Source: Phaeoceros laevis
Lineage: Eukaryota > Anthocerotophyta > Anthocerotopsida > Notothyladales
Direction of reading: 5' to 3'
Assembly (NCBI GenBank): GCA_049999765.1
Contig: JBNGIQ010009122.1
Span: 103,881-167,880 of the forward strand
Length of the DNA stretch: 64,000 nucleotides
Under the pieces are notes generated by a model that saw only the letters and a program-made list of their open reading frames with translations, searched no databases and was not told where the DNA came from. How positions within the stretch are numbered: the stretch's first letter is position 1; each line of letters begins with the position of its first letter. A program made the position numbers and the translations under genes. Shown in pieces: positions 22,620-33,535 of this stretch.

Positions 22620-23621
22620 CTAAGACTGCATACATTTCTGAGCTAGTAGAGAAGGGTAAGCAATTTGGTAATCCAAGAGTATCCAGAAAAGGTGCCTGAA
22701 GGAAAATTCGGGCCACAAGACCTTGCAGAAGGACAAATGAGAAAAGGAGCTCTGCCAGAGGAGAAAATTGCTCAACCGTGTCTCTCCAGAGGTCCTGATC
22801 AATAAATCGGGGGCAGGACAGCCAGCTGTGTAAAGATGTAGGTCGATTTCCTTTTCTGTAATTCCCTCCGTAATTTCACTCAGCTTCAAATTCCTGTTAG
22901 GTCTCAAGCCAATGTCTCTGATCTTCTGTGGGCTTAAAACAACATTCCTGCCGAACTCATCAATAGTCTGTAAAGACTGGGCCACAACTCGATCCCTAAT
23001 CGCCTGAATAGCATGAACTATTTCATGAGAAGAAGTGTAAGCCACACAGAGATTCAACACGGCAGCATCGTTATTTCTGGTAACAGCCATGGCTTGCTCT
23101 GCAGCCTTGGCAACCCGTTGAGGAAGCAGTGACAAATTTCCACAGATTTGGACCCTCACGCCACGATCCCGCAACATGCTTTCCTTCTCTGCGAGCAATT
23201 CCAGCTTCTCCAGCATCAGGTCCATCAGGGCAGCTACTTCCTCAGGGGAACGCTGGAAATTGTCTATACTGAAGGCATAGACTGTCAAGTACTTCACTCC
23301 CAGCTCCAAACAAGTCTCCAAAGTCTCAATCAAACGGTCATAACCGAAGAGGTGGCCGTTTGTTCTATCTATCCGAGATCTGTCCGCAAACCTCCTGTTG
23401 CCATCCATGATAATTGCTATATGCCTGGGAATCGGACCAGCAGCTAAAATCTGCAGCGCTGTCCTCCGACCCCAACACGAAACTATTGCAACTAGGGCCT
23501 GCCACAGCGACAGTGGGGAGGAAGTCGCCGCCTTGGAGTCCGCCATCCCCTTGGACTGTCCTGAAAGCAGGACGGAAGCTCCGAAGCAGGACGCCAGATG
23601 TGGAGTGCCGATGCAAAGCAT
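22620..23621 (-). CDS. cis-prenyltransferase (dehydrodolichyl diphosphate synthase)
   Basis: The enzyme adds isopentenyl units to farnesyl diphosphate in cis to make the dolichol backbone for ER N-glycosylation. The gene is one uninterrupted frame of 333 codons, normal for this plant family. Conserved regions are present: HIAIIMDGNRRFA (Asp and Asn of region I), TVYAFSIDNFQRSPEEV, NLCVAYTSSHEI and LLIRTSGETRLSNFLLWQ, ending in the LWPEFSF block. The first Met (23621) gives a 25-residue lead before a second Met (MADSKAATSS, 23546); the second is the likelier start. It is head to head with the phosphatase-like gene, with 322 bp between starts. Confidence 0.9.
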   Translation of the reverse strand: MLCIGTPHLASCFGASVLLSGQSKGMADSKAATSSPLSLWQALVAIVSCWGRRTALQILAAGPIPRHIAIIMDGNRRFADRSRIDRTNGHLFGYDRLIETLETCLELGVKYLTVYAFSIDNFQRSPEEVAALMDLMLEKLELLAEKESMLRDRGVRVQICGNLSLLPQRVAKAAEQAMAVTRNNDAAVLNLCVAYTSSHEIVHAIQAIRDRVVAQSLQTIDEFGRNVVLSPQKIRDIGLRPNRNLKLSEITEGITEKEIDLHLYTAGCPAPDLLIRTSGETRLSNFLLWQSSFSHLSFCKVLWPEFSFRHLFWILLDYQIAYPSLLAQKCMQS

Positions 23622-23943
23622 CTGCGCCGTTGATCACACTAGGATGATCTACCTCAGATGATCACCTCGCGATGATGCATCGCACACCGTCGACGATTAT
23701 CTTGATCAGATAGATGGATGCAGCCTGCATCCTCGGATTTGCACACCGATGGATTGAATCAGGGTCCTTGATTCCGCCGGGCGCCCGCGATAGATCGAGG
23801 ACTTGGTATCAGCTAAATATCGCAAAACTACTCCGGTAGTAGTACGTTTATCAAGTTTAACTTCGCCTGTTCCCTTTGTCTATTTTGTCGGAAGGGTGCC
23901 ATGGCACTGAAGCTGAGGTCCTGGTAGCAACAGTTTTCGGGCG

Positions 23944-25496
23944 ATGGCGGGCACCGCTCTTCTACCTCATATGAGCGTGCCTGACGCCTATGGCATGGTG
24001 GAGCCCGGAGTCTACCGCTCCAACGGGCTCTCTCCGCTCAACCTGCCATTTCTGCTGCACCTTCATCTCCGCACCGTTCTGTATTTGTCTACAGACCCAC
24101 CTTTGCCCGAAATCACCGATCTTCTACGAGACAATAGCATTGCCTTTGTGAGTTACCGCATCTCAGGCTGACTAATATGTGCTGGTTCCTCTATCCAAGC
24201 CTGCTCTGTTTCTCACCAGTATGTGGCCATTTCGGTTGCGTCACTTTGAGCTGCCACTTGTTGTTCTGCTTGTTTTTAGGGTCGCTTTACTTGTTCGATT
24301 GAGGTGAAGCGGAGTGGTTGTTTGATTGATTGCCTGTGCTGACCATCTCTACCTTTTTCAGCTTCACATAGGTTACAAGTTCACAAAGCCAACAATTGCT
24401 TGGAAGCCTGTCAGCGAAGAGCTTATTAAGGATGCGTTGGAAATTGTTTTAGACGTAAATACTCATCCAATCATGATCATGTGCCAGTAAGCTTCGAGAA
24501 CCTGCTAGAATCATGAGCTCGTCTGTAAAGACCTAGTTCATTGTTGTTTCCTGTTACAGCATGTAGACCAACCCTGATTTAGAGTTCCTTCTGCAGGACG
24601 GGCGTCCACGTGACTGGCACTGTAGTTGGTTGCCTCCGCAGGCTGCAAAAGTGGAATCTGACATCAGTTTTGGAGGAGGTGGCATCCGGAGTCTGTTTTC
24701 CTGTTTCTTTTGATGGAGGATTGTTTGCTTTTCAGCACTTTAATTCCTGAGAAGTGGTCTCAAATAGGTCGCTTGTGTGCCCAGTACAGACGGTATGCAG
24801 GCGGCAAAGCTCGGTATGCTAATGAGCAGTTCATGGAGCTGTTTGATGGAGAACTGATCACTTTACCAGCATCTCTTCCACCCTGGTTCATTGATCAGAT
24901 GAAAATGATGGTATAATATGCTGTTGGTCAACAAGTCCCCAGCACAAATCTAATCTTCGATGGTATGTGATTCAGTAAGCACTACCTTGTTTTGTTACAG
25001 AAAGATGAGGAAGAAGAATTTCAGAAGGAGCTCGAAAAGCAAAGATCTGGAGATGAGCTCTGGAAGCTGACAACGGTGCGTGTGGACGGTGGTTCTAGGG
25101 AAGAGTCCAAACTGGAGGAGTTGGTAGGAAAAATGCCTCATGATGAGCCTCAGACGCAAATATTTGGATATGAGCTCCAGAAGCTGTCAACGGGGCATGT
25201 GGTGGGCGGTTCTAGTGAAGTGCCCAGACTTGAGGATTTGGTAGGAACAATGCCGCATGACTTTCTCGCTCTTTGTCTTTTACCTCTCCGCATCACTAAG
25301 GCATGTATGTTTCTGTATCCAGAGCCAAAATGGCGGGGCAGCCATTACCAAACTGAAGGTCGATGGAGGATCTGTAAGTGCTAAACGAACCACCGAACCA
25401 CCCAACTACAGAAGATTCTTCTACACCCAAAGCAGCCCTCTTACAACCGAGAACCGTTCTTACAAACGCAAGATTCTAGGAAAGGTTGGTTCGTAG
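23944..25496 (+). CDS. atypical dual-specificity phosphatase-like protein (PFA-DSP/SIW14-OCA group), probably inactive
   Basis: Exons 23944-24147, 24362-24486, 24597-24678, 24785-24910, 25001-25240 and 25323-25496 keep one frame and give 316 residues. Residues 1-150 match the plant and fungal atypical phosphatase fold ([56 protein letters not shown]). The signature loop should read HCxxxxxR; here it is MCQTGVHV, so Cys109 is kept but the His before it and the Arg after it are gone. Activity is therefore unlikely; yeast OCA proteins show that such forms can persist as regulators. Exon 5 encodes two copies of an about 35-residue unit (VDGGS/VGGSS through LVGxMPHD), absent from ordinary members. 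The splice from exon 5 to 6 is the least certain junction. Confidence 0.75.
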
Positions 25497-26312
25497 GCAG
25501 CTAACCTTGGAGTTTTGTTACAGTTCTTGCGTTCTTGTACAGCTACCTTAGATCTCTTTTTGAGGCAGCGTTTGAGTCTTTCAAACCTTCTTGTCCCGGC
25601 TCCACAGCAAGGACATCTAGAGACTGGGAAAATAACGAAGTTGGGCCTCCAACTATTCAATGAGGGAACAGGGTTGGTAACACTTCAAAACAGCAAAAGC
25701 GCTTTCGATGTAATCTAAGAATGTGAACTGAGTCAGGGAGACGCAGAACATGCTTGTGCCACACCCCACAGGATAAGCAATGAAATCTGAACTTGACATT
25801 GCTCTCTGCCCCAGGGGCAGGTTGGCTTGTATATGTCCACTTCGGTACTTATAAGTTGATATGACAGTGTCGATCCGGATGTCCCATATATCTATCAAAA
25901 AATTTTAAAAAATCTGTGACATCAACGCGTCAATTCTATCTCAATACCAGGAGACTGGCTTGGCATTGATTGGTCTTTAGACTCTTAAGTCTTTACGTTT
26001 AGCATCGATTGGAAGGGAGCTTTGTTTGACCTTTGTGCCCTAACTTAGTGACGACTCCTCGCCAAGTATTACCGGCTTGACGCGCTATCGCGCTTCGCCC
26101 TTTCTTGTGACCTGGGTGCGTAACTGGTCGAAGAGGTTTGCTGCTGCTAGTGTTACGCAATCTATTTCGTGGAATCCAATTCCAGAAGCGCATACCTCTT
26201 GTGCTTGAATGCGAAGGCTTTTGGGGTGCTTAGCCATCCGGTTTACGTAACGCCGGCAAGGCATCCCAGATGCTAGATGGCGGCTTTCTAGGCTGAGCTC
26301 AGTGGACAGAGA
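25497..26312. other. spacer between convergent phosphatase-like and PPR genes
   Basis: Short frames only; nothing recognised. It should hold both 3' UTRs. Confidence 0.5.
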
Positions 26313-28991
26313 TCACTTCTGCACATGTGTTCCATTTACTGATTTGCGATGCTGGTGTGGAGTGTGGAGATTTGTGTGCAATTCTAAGCAAACCTTTCGC
26401 AGCAGGTCATAAAGTTGTTCTTGTTGTCGGTGCTTGCTGTCTCCAACCCCAAAAGTGTGCACAGCCTGGTCCTGCTCAATCCAGCTCTGACCAGGAGGCT
26501 TCTGCGATGCACCTGCTTTATGCTCGAGGAGGTTCACCTCTTTGGCATGGTCCCACATACCTGCATCAGCGTAGATGTTGGACATCAAGACATATGCTCC
26601 AGCATCCGTTGGCCAGAGAGATACAGCACCTTCGAAGGCCTGTTTTGCCAGCACTAGCTTGCCATGCTTTCGACAAGCTCCCAGCAGGCATAACCACATG
26701 GAGAGCGTAGGCTTTGTTGGCATGCTGGAGAGCAACTTCTGCATCTTTCTGAAGTACCCTGCACGTCCTAGGATGTCTAGCATGCTTACATAATGCTCCG
26801 TCTCTGGAGTTAGGCCATGATCTCTGCTCATGGACTCGAAGAACTGAAGGCCTCTGTCCACAAGGCCAGCATGACTGCATGCTGCGAGAAGTGCAAGAAA
26901 TGTGACTCCGTTTGGCTTCACACCTGCCTGTCCCATTTCTTCATAGCATTGCAGGCTGCTGATGCAGTCCCCTTGTCGGGCATATCCGGCGATCAAAGCA
27001 GTCCATGACACCACATCCTGCTGTGACATTGTGTCGAACACAGACTGAGCATCTGCCATGCTCCCACACCTTCCATATGTATGGACGAGACTGTTTGCCA
27101 CATGAGGACTCAGCTTACCTGCATAAGTGTGGTGGATTTGCCTGCAGAAGTCCAACCTTCCTGTGCCACAGCAAGCTTGCAAGACGCAAGAAACCGTGAT
27201 GTCATCTGCACACATGCACTTTTCCTCTTGCATTTGCATGTACAGCTCCAAAGCCTTGTGTGCTTGGCCTTGCTGCGCAAACGCTGCAATCATCATGGTC
27301 CAGGAAACCACGTCCCGCTGAGCCAGTCCCAGAAACACACTCCACGCACTCACAATGCTCCCACACTTGCCATACATATTGACCAGTGTGTTACCAACCA
27401 ACACATCCGACTCATAGCCCTTCCTCCGAGCATCAGCGTGTATCCTCTTCCCCATTTTCAAAGACTTTACTTTGACCCGTTGCCCTTCTGCATACACTGC
27501 TTCTTCCTCCTCTGCAAGCATGCAACAAGCTTGAAGTGCTGTTACAACAGTCCAGGCATTTGAACTCACACCTTCCTCCTCCATTTTTTTATACAACCGC
27601 AAAACCTTCCCTGCTTGCCCCTGCTGAGCGTAGGCATTAAGCATCGCAGTCCATGAGACCACATCCCGTTGAGATAAGTCATTGAACACATTCCGTGCAT
27701 CTCCGATGCTTCCGCACTTACCATACATGCTGATGAGGCCGTTGCCAATGAGAGGATGTAAATCCTTGCCCTTTCTACAAGCGTCAGCATGTATTGCCCT
27801 ACCCCTTCCCAGAGCCTGGACTCCGGACCTCTGACTATCCGTACCTTCGTTTTCCTTCTCTGCAAGCATCCTACATGCCTGAAGCAGAGTAACAAAGGTG
27901 GCGTTATTTGGGCTTATGCTTTCCTCCAGCATCTGAGCGTACATATGCAAAGCCTTGTCTGCTTGGCCCTGCATAGCAAACGCTGCAAGCATGGCAGTCC
28001 ACGACACTACATCTTTGTGGGGCAATGCATCGAACACATTCTGTGCATCCGTAAGGCTACCGCACCTCCCATACATACTAACCAAAGTGTTACCAACAAA
28101 ACCATCTGACTCCTGACCATTCCTCCGCACTTGAGCATGTATTGACTTGCCTTTCTCCAGGAACTTGAGTTTAAGCAACTGCCCATTGATGGCAACAGCT
28201 TCTTCCTTCTCAGCAAGTATACCACACACTTGCAGTGCGCTGACAAACGTCCGGGAATCTGGACTAACACCTTCCTCTTGCATCTGCTCATAAAGGTGCC
28301 AAGCCTTATGTGCTTGGCCTTGCTGTCCATACGCCCCCAGCATCACCGTCCACGAAACCACATTTTTCCGCGACAACCCATCGAACACATGCTGCGCGTC
28401 CACCATGCTCCCGCACTTCGCATACATGTCAACCAGACACGTACCGACAAACACATCAGATTGACAATTGACCTTCAAAGCCTCAGCATGTATGCGCTTC
28501 CCCTCTGATAGGGCAGACAGGCTGCCACAAGCTCGCAGTAAGCTGAGTATGGTGAACTTGTTTGGTTGCACGCGATCCTCAAGCATTGACTGGTACAATC
28601 TCAGCGCCTCGTGACCTCGACCCGCGGTTGCAAACCCAGATATCACTGCCGTCCAAGAGAAGACAGACCGGCGCGGCAACCTGTGAAACACCTGCAGCGC
28701 ATCTTCCAGGCCACCACACTTCACCAACGTGCTCACCACACATTCACCAAGAAACCTGGAAGATTCCAAGCCACGTCGAGCCAGATGAGAATGGACTCGC
28801 TTAGCCTGAGCTAAGGCCCGCTTTCTGGAGCAAGCCTTCAAGAGAGTGCTGTATGTACTCGCGGAGGGCACAGTGCCCTGCTCATCGAGGACACCCAAAG
28901 CTCTGTCCAGCTTTTCCTCGCTGAAGAGATTCCCAAGCCAAGAAGAGGCTGCAGAGGATGGCTCGTGGTGCTCCTCCAGGTCAGTCAACAT
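26313..28991 (-). CDS. PLS-class pentatricopeptide repeat protein, E/E+ type, no DYW domain
   Basis: PPR proteins bind organelle RNA one base per repeat; PLS types mostly specify C-to-U (and in ferns U-to-C) editing sites. A single exon from the first in-frame ATG (28991) gives 892 residues; the frame stays open upstream, so a spliced longer N terminus is possible. Repeats follow the P-L-S rhythm, with FVGTCLVDMYAKCGS, ARNVFNDLSQRDVVSWTAML and GVxPNxxTFxxLLxAC cores. Three inner triplets carry an extra segment after the AC motif (for example EEAVAINGQLLKLKFLEKGK); the first and last triplets do not. The C terminus has an E/E+ region (PPGQSWIEQDQAVHTFGVGD) and stops before any DYW deaminase, so an editing role would need a DYW partner. 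Confidence 0.92.
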   Translation of the reverse strand: MLTDLEEHHEPSSAASSWLGNLFSEEKLDRALGVLDEQGTVPSASTYSTLLKACSRKRALAQAKRVHSHLARRGLESSRFLGECVVSTLVKCGGLEDALQVFHRLPRRSVFSWTAVISGFATAGRGHEALRLYQSMLEDRVQPNKFTILSLLRACGSLSALSEGKRIHAEALKVNCQSDVFVGTCLVDMYAKCGSMVDAQHVFDGLSRKNVVSWTVMLGAYGQQGQAHKAWHLYEQMQEEGVSPDSRTFVSALQVCGILAEKEEAVAINGQLLKLKFLEKGKSIHAQVRRNGQESDGFVGNTLVSMYGRCGSLTDAQNVFDALPHKDVVSWTAMLAAFAMQGQADKALHMYAQMLEESISPNNATFVTLLQACRMLAEKENEGTDSQRSGVQALGRGRAIHADACRKGKDLHPLIGNGLISMYGKCGSIGDARNVFNDLSQRDVVSWTAMLNAYAQQGQAGKVLRLYKKMEEEGVSSNAWTVVTALQACCMLAEEEEAVYAEGQRVKVKSLKMGKRIHADARRKGYESDVLVGNTLVNMYGKCGSIVSAWSVFLGLAQRDVVSWTMMIAAFAQQGQAHKALELYMQMQEEKCMCADDITVSCVLQACCGTGRLDFCRQIHHTYAGKLSPHVANSLVHTYGRCGSMADAQSVFDTMSQQDVVSWTALIAGYARQGDCISSLQCYEEMGQAGVKPNGVTFLALLAACSHAGLVDRGLQFFESMSRDHGLTPETEHYVSMLDILGRAGYFRKMQKLLSSMPTKPTLSMWLCLLGACRKHGKLVLAKQAFEGAVSLWPTDAGAYVLMSNIYADAGMWDHAKEVNLLEHKAGASQKPPGQSWIEQDQAVHTFGVGDSKHRQQEQLYDLLRKVCLELHTNLHTPHQHRKSVNGTHVQK

Positions 28992-29025
28992 CAAAATCTT
29001 CGGAGTCTTGCTCGTTTGCCAGGCG

Positions 29026-29062
29026 GGCGATACTCCTTGTCTGCACGCCAAGGAGTATCGCC
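29026..29062. repeat. perfect 14-bp inverted repeat at the 5' end of the PPR gene
   Basis: GGCGATACTCCTTG (29026-29039) is followed by 9 nt and its exact reverse complement (29049-29062). In the PPR transcript it would form a strong hairpin 35 nt before the first ATG. Confidence 0.8.
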
Positions 29063-29332
29063 TATATGAGTCCCATACAAACCTGTAGGAAGATCCCGTC
29101 TACGACGTCCGACCAAGGCTGTAAGCCCTGCCGATGACGGACAATGCTTTGTTCCGCCTGTTCCGTCCACCATTCTGCACAGACGCATCTGCTTCTTCGC
29201 TCTGTTACATGCATCTCGGTCCTCCACCTTTGAACATGGTCGCTGCCACTGGTAAGGAATTGACTTATCACAAAGGGCATTCATTAGTGTTTTGGATGGT
29301 TGGACGAAGTCACAACTGTAAACGACCACAAA

Positions 29333-29405
29333 CGACCACGCTGGGGATCGAACCCAGAATCTCTGGTTTCGTAGACCAGCGCCTTATCCATTGGGCCACG
29401 CGGCC
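29333..29405 (-). tRNA. tRNA-Arg(ACG)
   Basis: A 73-nt cloverleaf on the minus strand. The acceptor stem GGCCGCG pairs with CGTGGTC (with G-T pairs), discriminator G. The anticodon loop CTACGAA gives ACG, read as ICG after inosine formation, for arginine CGN codons. The D arm GGCCCAATGGATAAGG and T loop GGTTCGATCCC are canonical. No intron. The trailer shows only TTT runs, so the pol III stop is weak or further away. The bases after the 3' end repeat the acceptor-end sequence GTGGTCGTTT. Confidence 0.92.
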
Positions 29406-29698
29406 ATCTGTAGACACCTATTAAAGTTTAAAAAATTATACTCTAAATAAACGATGCAGAATATCTAGTTAACTTTGGATCACCTCCAAGCACGTGTTCA
29501 CTGTCACCATGTGAAAATCAGTGAGCAGCCTCATAGGTAAACTGAACTTCCCAACAAATATGTTGAAGGTGAGTGCCTTCTTTCCCTACAACAGGAGAGC
29601 ATCTGAGAATCAAGACAGGACAACTATTGCCAATTGGCACAGAATTCTGCTCTTTGTTAGTTCTGGAAGCAGCACTACTATGTATGCTGGACATGTTG
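29406..29698. other. spacer between tRNA-Arg and TAF8 3' end
   Basis: It should hold the tRNA-Arg 5' flank and the TAF8 3' UTR. Nothing else is recognisable. Confidence 0.5.
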
Positions 29699-31388
29699 CT
29701 AGCCTTGTGCGTCATTATCCATCCCATCCATGGCCTGGGCAAGTATTTGCTCCACCCTCTTTCTCTTGTCATCTTTTTCTTCATCCTTGCCATTTGACAT
29801 AATGCTGCTCCCTTTAACTTTGCTGGGAGAGGCATCTCGCAGTCCTAGACTCAGTCTGGCGGTGGCTGCCTTGGCACGAGTCTTCCTTCCCCAATCAAAC
29901 GTAATATGAACTGGGGGTCTGTCCTTAGCATCAGGGAGAGCTCCGAAAGCAGAGTAATCCAGAGGGGTGAAGGGGTTAGAGTCCATAGGCTCTCCTTCGG
30001 TCACAGCCTGTAGGGCAGGAGCAAAAGCCTGGACAGCAGAAGGTAGAGTGATTTTCTTGTTCTGGCCCTCCTCAGGAGCGTTCCTGAAAGGGTTGATGGG
30101 TGACACATTCACCTCTCCTGATGGTACAGGGTTCGCTAGAAAAGGGTTTTGGGCATCAAGAGTCTTTTTCGACTTGGCTTTGTTTTGCATCTGCTCAGCT
30201 TCTAGCATTGCAATGACTTGGTGTTGTTCCTGATCTCTGGAGGGCCACTGTTGTTTTGATGTCAAACCTGCAGTATGCCCAGCCACACCTGCTGTTCCGA
30301 AAGCTTTAAGGGGACCTGCAGCAGACGATTGAGGAGGTTCCAACAGAGGGCGCTTAGATGTGGCATCAGGAGGTTGAATGCCGTCTCCACTGGAAGCCAG
30401 ACGTAAGTGAAGAGACATAAGGGAACGTTCTGCCTTCCTTCGCTGCTTTGCCTGGCATGCATAAGACATTTCTTGAGCTTAGTCCACTCTCTCAAGAAAA
30501 TCAAAGCAGGTCGCAGCAAATTCCACTCTCACGAGCGTACTATACAGCTTGACTTCCAGAATAAAACTAGGCAATTTGAAGGCTAGAAAGAGGATAAGAC
30601 GAACTCAACAATTGACTAATAACGAACACAAAGTATTCTGTCGAAGGTCAAGAACGGACAAAATGCAAAAAGGGCACTTCACTCAAATGGTTCCAAATAT
30701 GCTCACCTGTTCCCTCTGATCAGTCTGTAGGTCATTTTTTCTCTCATCCCATACTGGGGTAGACTTGTACGTATGAGGATCAGGAAAGGCAGGAAGCCAA
30801 GCAGGAATATGGGGGTGTGGCGGAGCCTCCCCCAGCTGCAAAAAGCTCGGAGGAGGGGCTCTCTTCTTCGGCACAGGAAAGCGAGGCACAGGCCTGGCAA
30901 AAGGGATTTCATCCGTATACTCCACATATTTCATCAAGTCCCGCAGCACAGACGAAGTTGAGAGGGGCCGAGATGGCTCTGTGACAGTCCGGGACCCAGT
31001 CCCCAAGTCCTCTAAGGCCTGCACAGGCTGAAAAATAAATTTCCGTGACACAGACAGACTTAAACCAGCAACGAGAAGGGCCACCCACCAGGATGACATC
31101 CAGAGCGTTGCATTGCGTGCGCCCAGCTAAATTGGCGTAGGAGTGAGCGGCGTTGGCAAGGTTGACAAGGTAGCGGACGCCGATGTCCGTAAGAATTTCA
31201 ACTGCGGATTTCTGGAACGCACTGAAGCCCAAGGACTCGCACACCTGCACCACAGCAACCTTCGCCAGTGCTCTGTCGAAATCTTCCCCGCTACTGCTGC
31301 CATGTTTCAAACTCCTGCTCGTCATTGGTGCTGCCTCTCCATCTTTCCCTGCCTCCGCAGCACCGGGTTTGCTACACAGGCCTACCAT
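29699..31388 (-). CDS. TAF8: TFIID subunit 8 (TAF8)
   Basis: A core subunit of the general transcription factor TFIID that pairs by histone fold with TAF10. Three exons (31388-31089, 31027-30707, 30451-29699; 1374 nt) give 457 residues. Exon 1 carries the histone-fold domain (FDRALAKVAVVQVCESLGF, VEILTDIGVRYL, HSYANLAGRTQCNALDVI, about residues 36-100). Exon 2 carries the TAF8 C-terminal domain with VPRFPVPKKRAPPPSFLQLG, HIPAWLPAFPDPHTY and TPVWDERKNDLQTDQ. Exon 3 starts AKQRRKAERSLMSL and ends with NPF-type motifs and a basic tail (KDDKRKRVEQIL). The start lies 78 bp from the start of the divergent cysteine synthase gene. Confidence 0.93.
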
Positions 31389-31466
31389 TCATGCTGGAAT
31401 TTCGAGCACCACAGCAGTCGTGCCGGTGTCCATCCATTTCCCTCTGTTGCTTGGATTTATATACGT
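31389..31466. promoter_or_regulatory. 78-bp bidirectional start region, TAF8 / cysteine synthase
   Basis: Only 78 bp lie between the two start codons. The 5' leaders must be extremely short, or the transcription start sites lie inside the opposite gene so that the transcripts overlap. No TATA box in a useful place is evident. Confidence 0.6.
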
Positions 31467-33301
31467 ATGGCAAACCCTAAGGTCAGCTCAGCTGAAGCCC
31501 TTATAAAAGACCTTCGTCGGCCTGCACTCGCTCAGCGGCCCATGGCACTCATACCGGAGTCCAAGCAGGCAGCAGCCGCACTGGCCGCTCTTGCAACAGC
31601 CATTTTCATATCGTCCTTTCTGACACTGCGACGGGACCCATGGCAGCTGTTTCTCACAGCCCTGCGCCGTCTGGTCGCGGAGAAGCCCGGGCCGCCTGCG
31701 CAAAGAGATGGAGTATTGGGGCTCATCGGGAACACGCCTTTGATCAGAATCAACAGCCTAAGCAAAGCGACGGGCTGCGAGGTTGCTCCCTCTGATTGAA
31801 TTTGTAGTGTACTCTTGAGCCTGTATTCACGACCGTCTCGTTCCTGAGCCTGTCGCTGTGGCTGCAGATTCTGGGGAAGGCAGAGTTCGTGAACCCTGGT
31901 GGGAGCGTGAAGGATCGTGTTGCTGTTAAGATCATAGAAGAGGTAATGATCCTCATTCCCGGGCTGTCCGGATGTTGCAGGGATGGTCTTAAATTTATCT
32001 TCTCATGTTACTTGCTTTATATGCATTCAGGCTTTGGAGTCTGGGTCACTGGGTCCTGGTGGATTGATAACGGAAGGGAGTGCTGGAAGCACTGGAGTAA
32101 GCTTAGCTATGGTGGCCAAGGCTTACGGTTGTAGGTGCCATGTGGTGATTCCAGACGATGCAGCAATAGAAAAGGTCAGCGACGTAGTACTGTGCCGACA
32201 CTGAGTTGATATGTCTCTGAGTTGGTCATTGGCCCGAGCACCAGCTCAAGGTCCTTCGGGGCGTGGAGGCCTGAAGTGACGGCCACATTGAGCAGTGAGT
32301 CGCCGCCACCCGCTGTGCTCATGTTTTGTGATAGGATCTGCTTGCTCCGAGGCAGGATTGCTGGTCTAACAATTCAAACATGCCCCCAGGCTCAGCTCTT
32401 GGAGGCTCTCGGAGCAGAAGTGGAGAGAGTGAGGCCAGTCTCCATTGCACACAAGGACCACTTCGTCAACGTGGCCCGCAGAAGGGGTCAAAACGGAGGC
32501 TTCTTTGCCGACCAGTTTGAAAATCTTGCGAATTTCCGAGCACATTATTCTGGAACTGGTCCAGAAATATGGAAGCAGACTAAGGGGAAGATACACGCCT
32601 TCATTGCTGCTGCAGGCACCGGCGGAACGCTTGCTGGCATTTCGTCTTTCCTCAAGGTACTGTGGGTCTGCTCCCCTACTTGATGTCCTGAGTTCGATGT
32701 GAAGAGTCCCTTTGAGCTGGTCACCTCATTTTGACCACCTCCAGGAACGCAGCAAGACCGTGAAGTGCTATCTGATCGACCCCCCAGGCTCAGGCCTTTA
32801 CAATCGGGTTATGAGAGGTGTCATGTACACGAGGGAGGAGGCCGAAGGAAAAAGGTTGAAGAACCCTTTTGATACCATCACCGAAGGCATTGGAATCAAT
32901 AGGGTCACAGAAAACTTCAAACTAGCACAGCTGGATGGAGCAGTCCGCGGGACCGACCAAGAGGCTGTGGAAATGGCTAGGTAAATAAAATGCCGTCACA
33001 ATCATCTGTTTCTGTTTTGTGGCGTTGCTATCTTCTGGGTTGCTGAGCAGCAAGTGTGGCACCGTGCAGCTTTTTATTGAGAAAGGATGGCCTTTTTCTG
33101 GGAAGTTCTTCGGCAATGAACTGCGTGGGTGCAGTTCGTGTCGCACAGATGTTGGGTCCTGGACACACTATTGTGACAATACTGTGTGACGGCGGGGCTC
33201 GCCATTTGAGCAAATTTCAAAACCCTCAATACCTGGCCGCCCATGGATTGACTCCAAAAGCTGTGGGATTGGAGTTCCTCTTAAACTCGCGTTCCTGGTG
33301 A
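31467..33301 (+). CDS. PLP-dependent cysteine synthase 2-type protein, membrane-anchored
   Basis: A fold-type II pyridoxal-phosphate enzyme of the O-acetylserine sulfhydrylase family, closest to the plant 'cysteine synthase 2' branch (Arabidopsis At1g55880 type, from memory). Six exons: 31467-31781, 31868-31942, 32031-32174, 32390-32656, 32745-32980 and 33070-33301, giving 422 residues. The PLP lysine lies in NPGGSVKDR (Lys120), and the phosphate loop is TEGSAGSTG. GTGGTLAG, the PGSGLYNRVMRG block and VGAVRVAQMLGPGHTIVT(I)LCDGG are conserved. A hydrophobic segment (AAALAALATAIFISSFLTL, about residues 33-51) suggests a membrane anchor or organelle signal. The physiological substrate of this branch is less certain than for cytosolic cysteine synthase. 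A later Met (MALIPESK) is an alternative start. Confidence 0.9.
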
Positions 33302-33535
33302 CGACTACACACCTACAGGGCGTTGATGGAACCTGATACAATTGCTCACACCACGAATTCAATTCGAGCCACGGATATCAATCTGGATTCATTTGTGAAC
33401 ATGTCATCATTACACGGAAGCCTGGAGACAAGACATGTACAGCTTGCTGACTATTGATGTGATTCATGTTATGGAGGACCGGCACTTGAAAGCATTGTGG
33501 CCAGAACTCTCAGTTAGATCCATGTCTCTCCGAGT

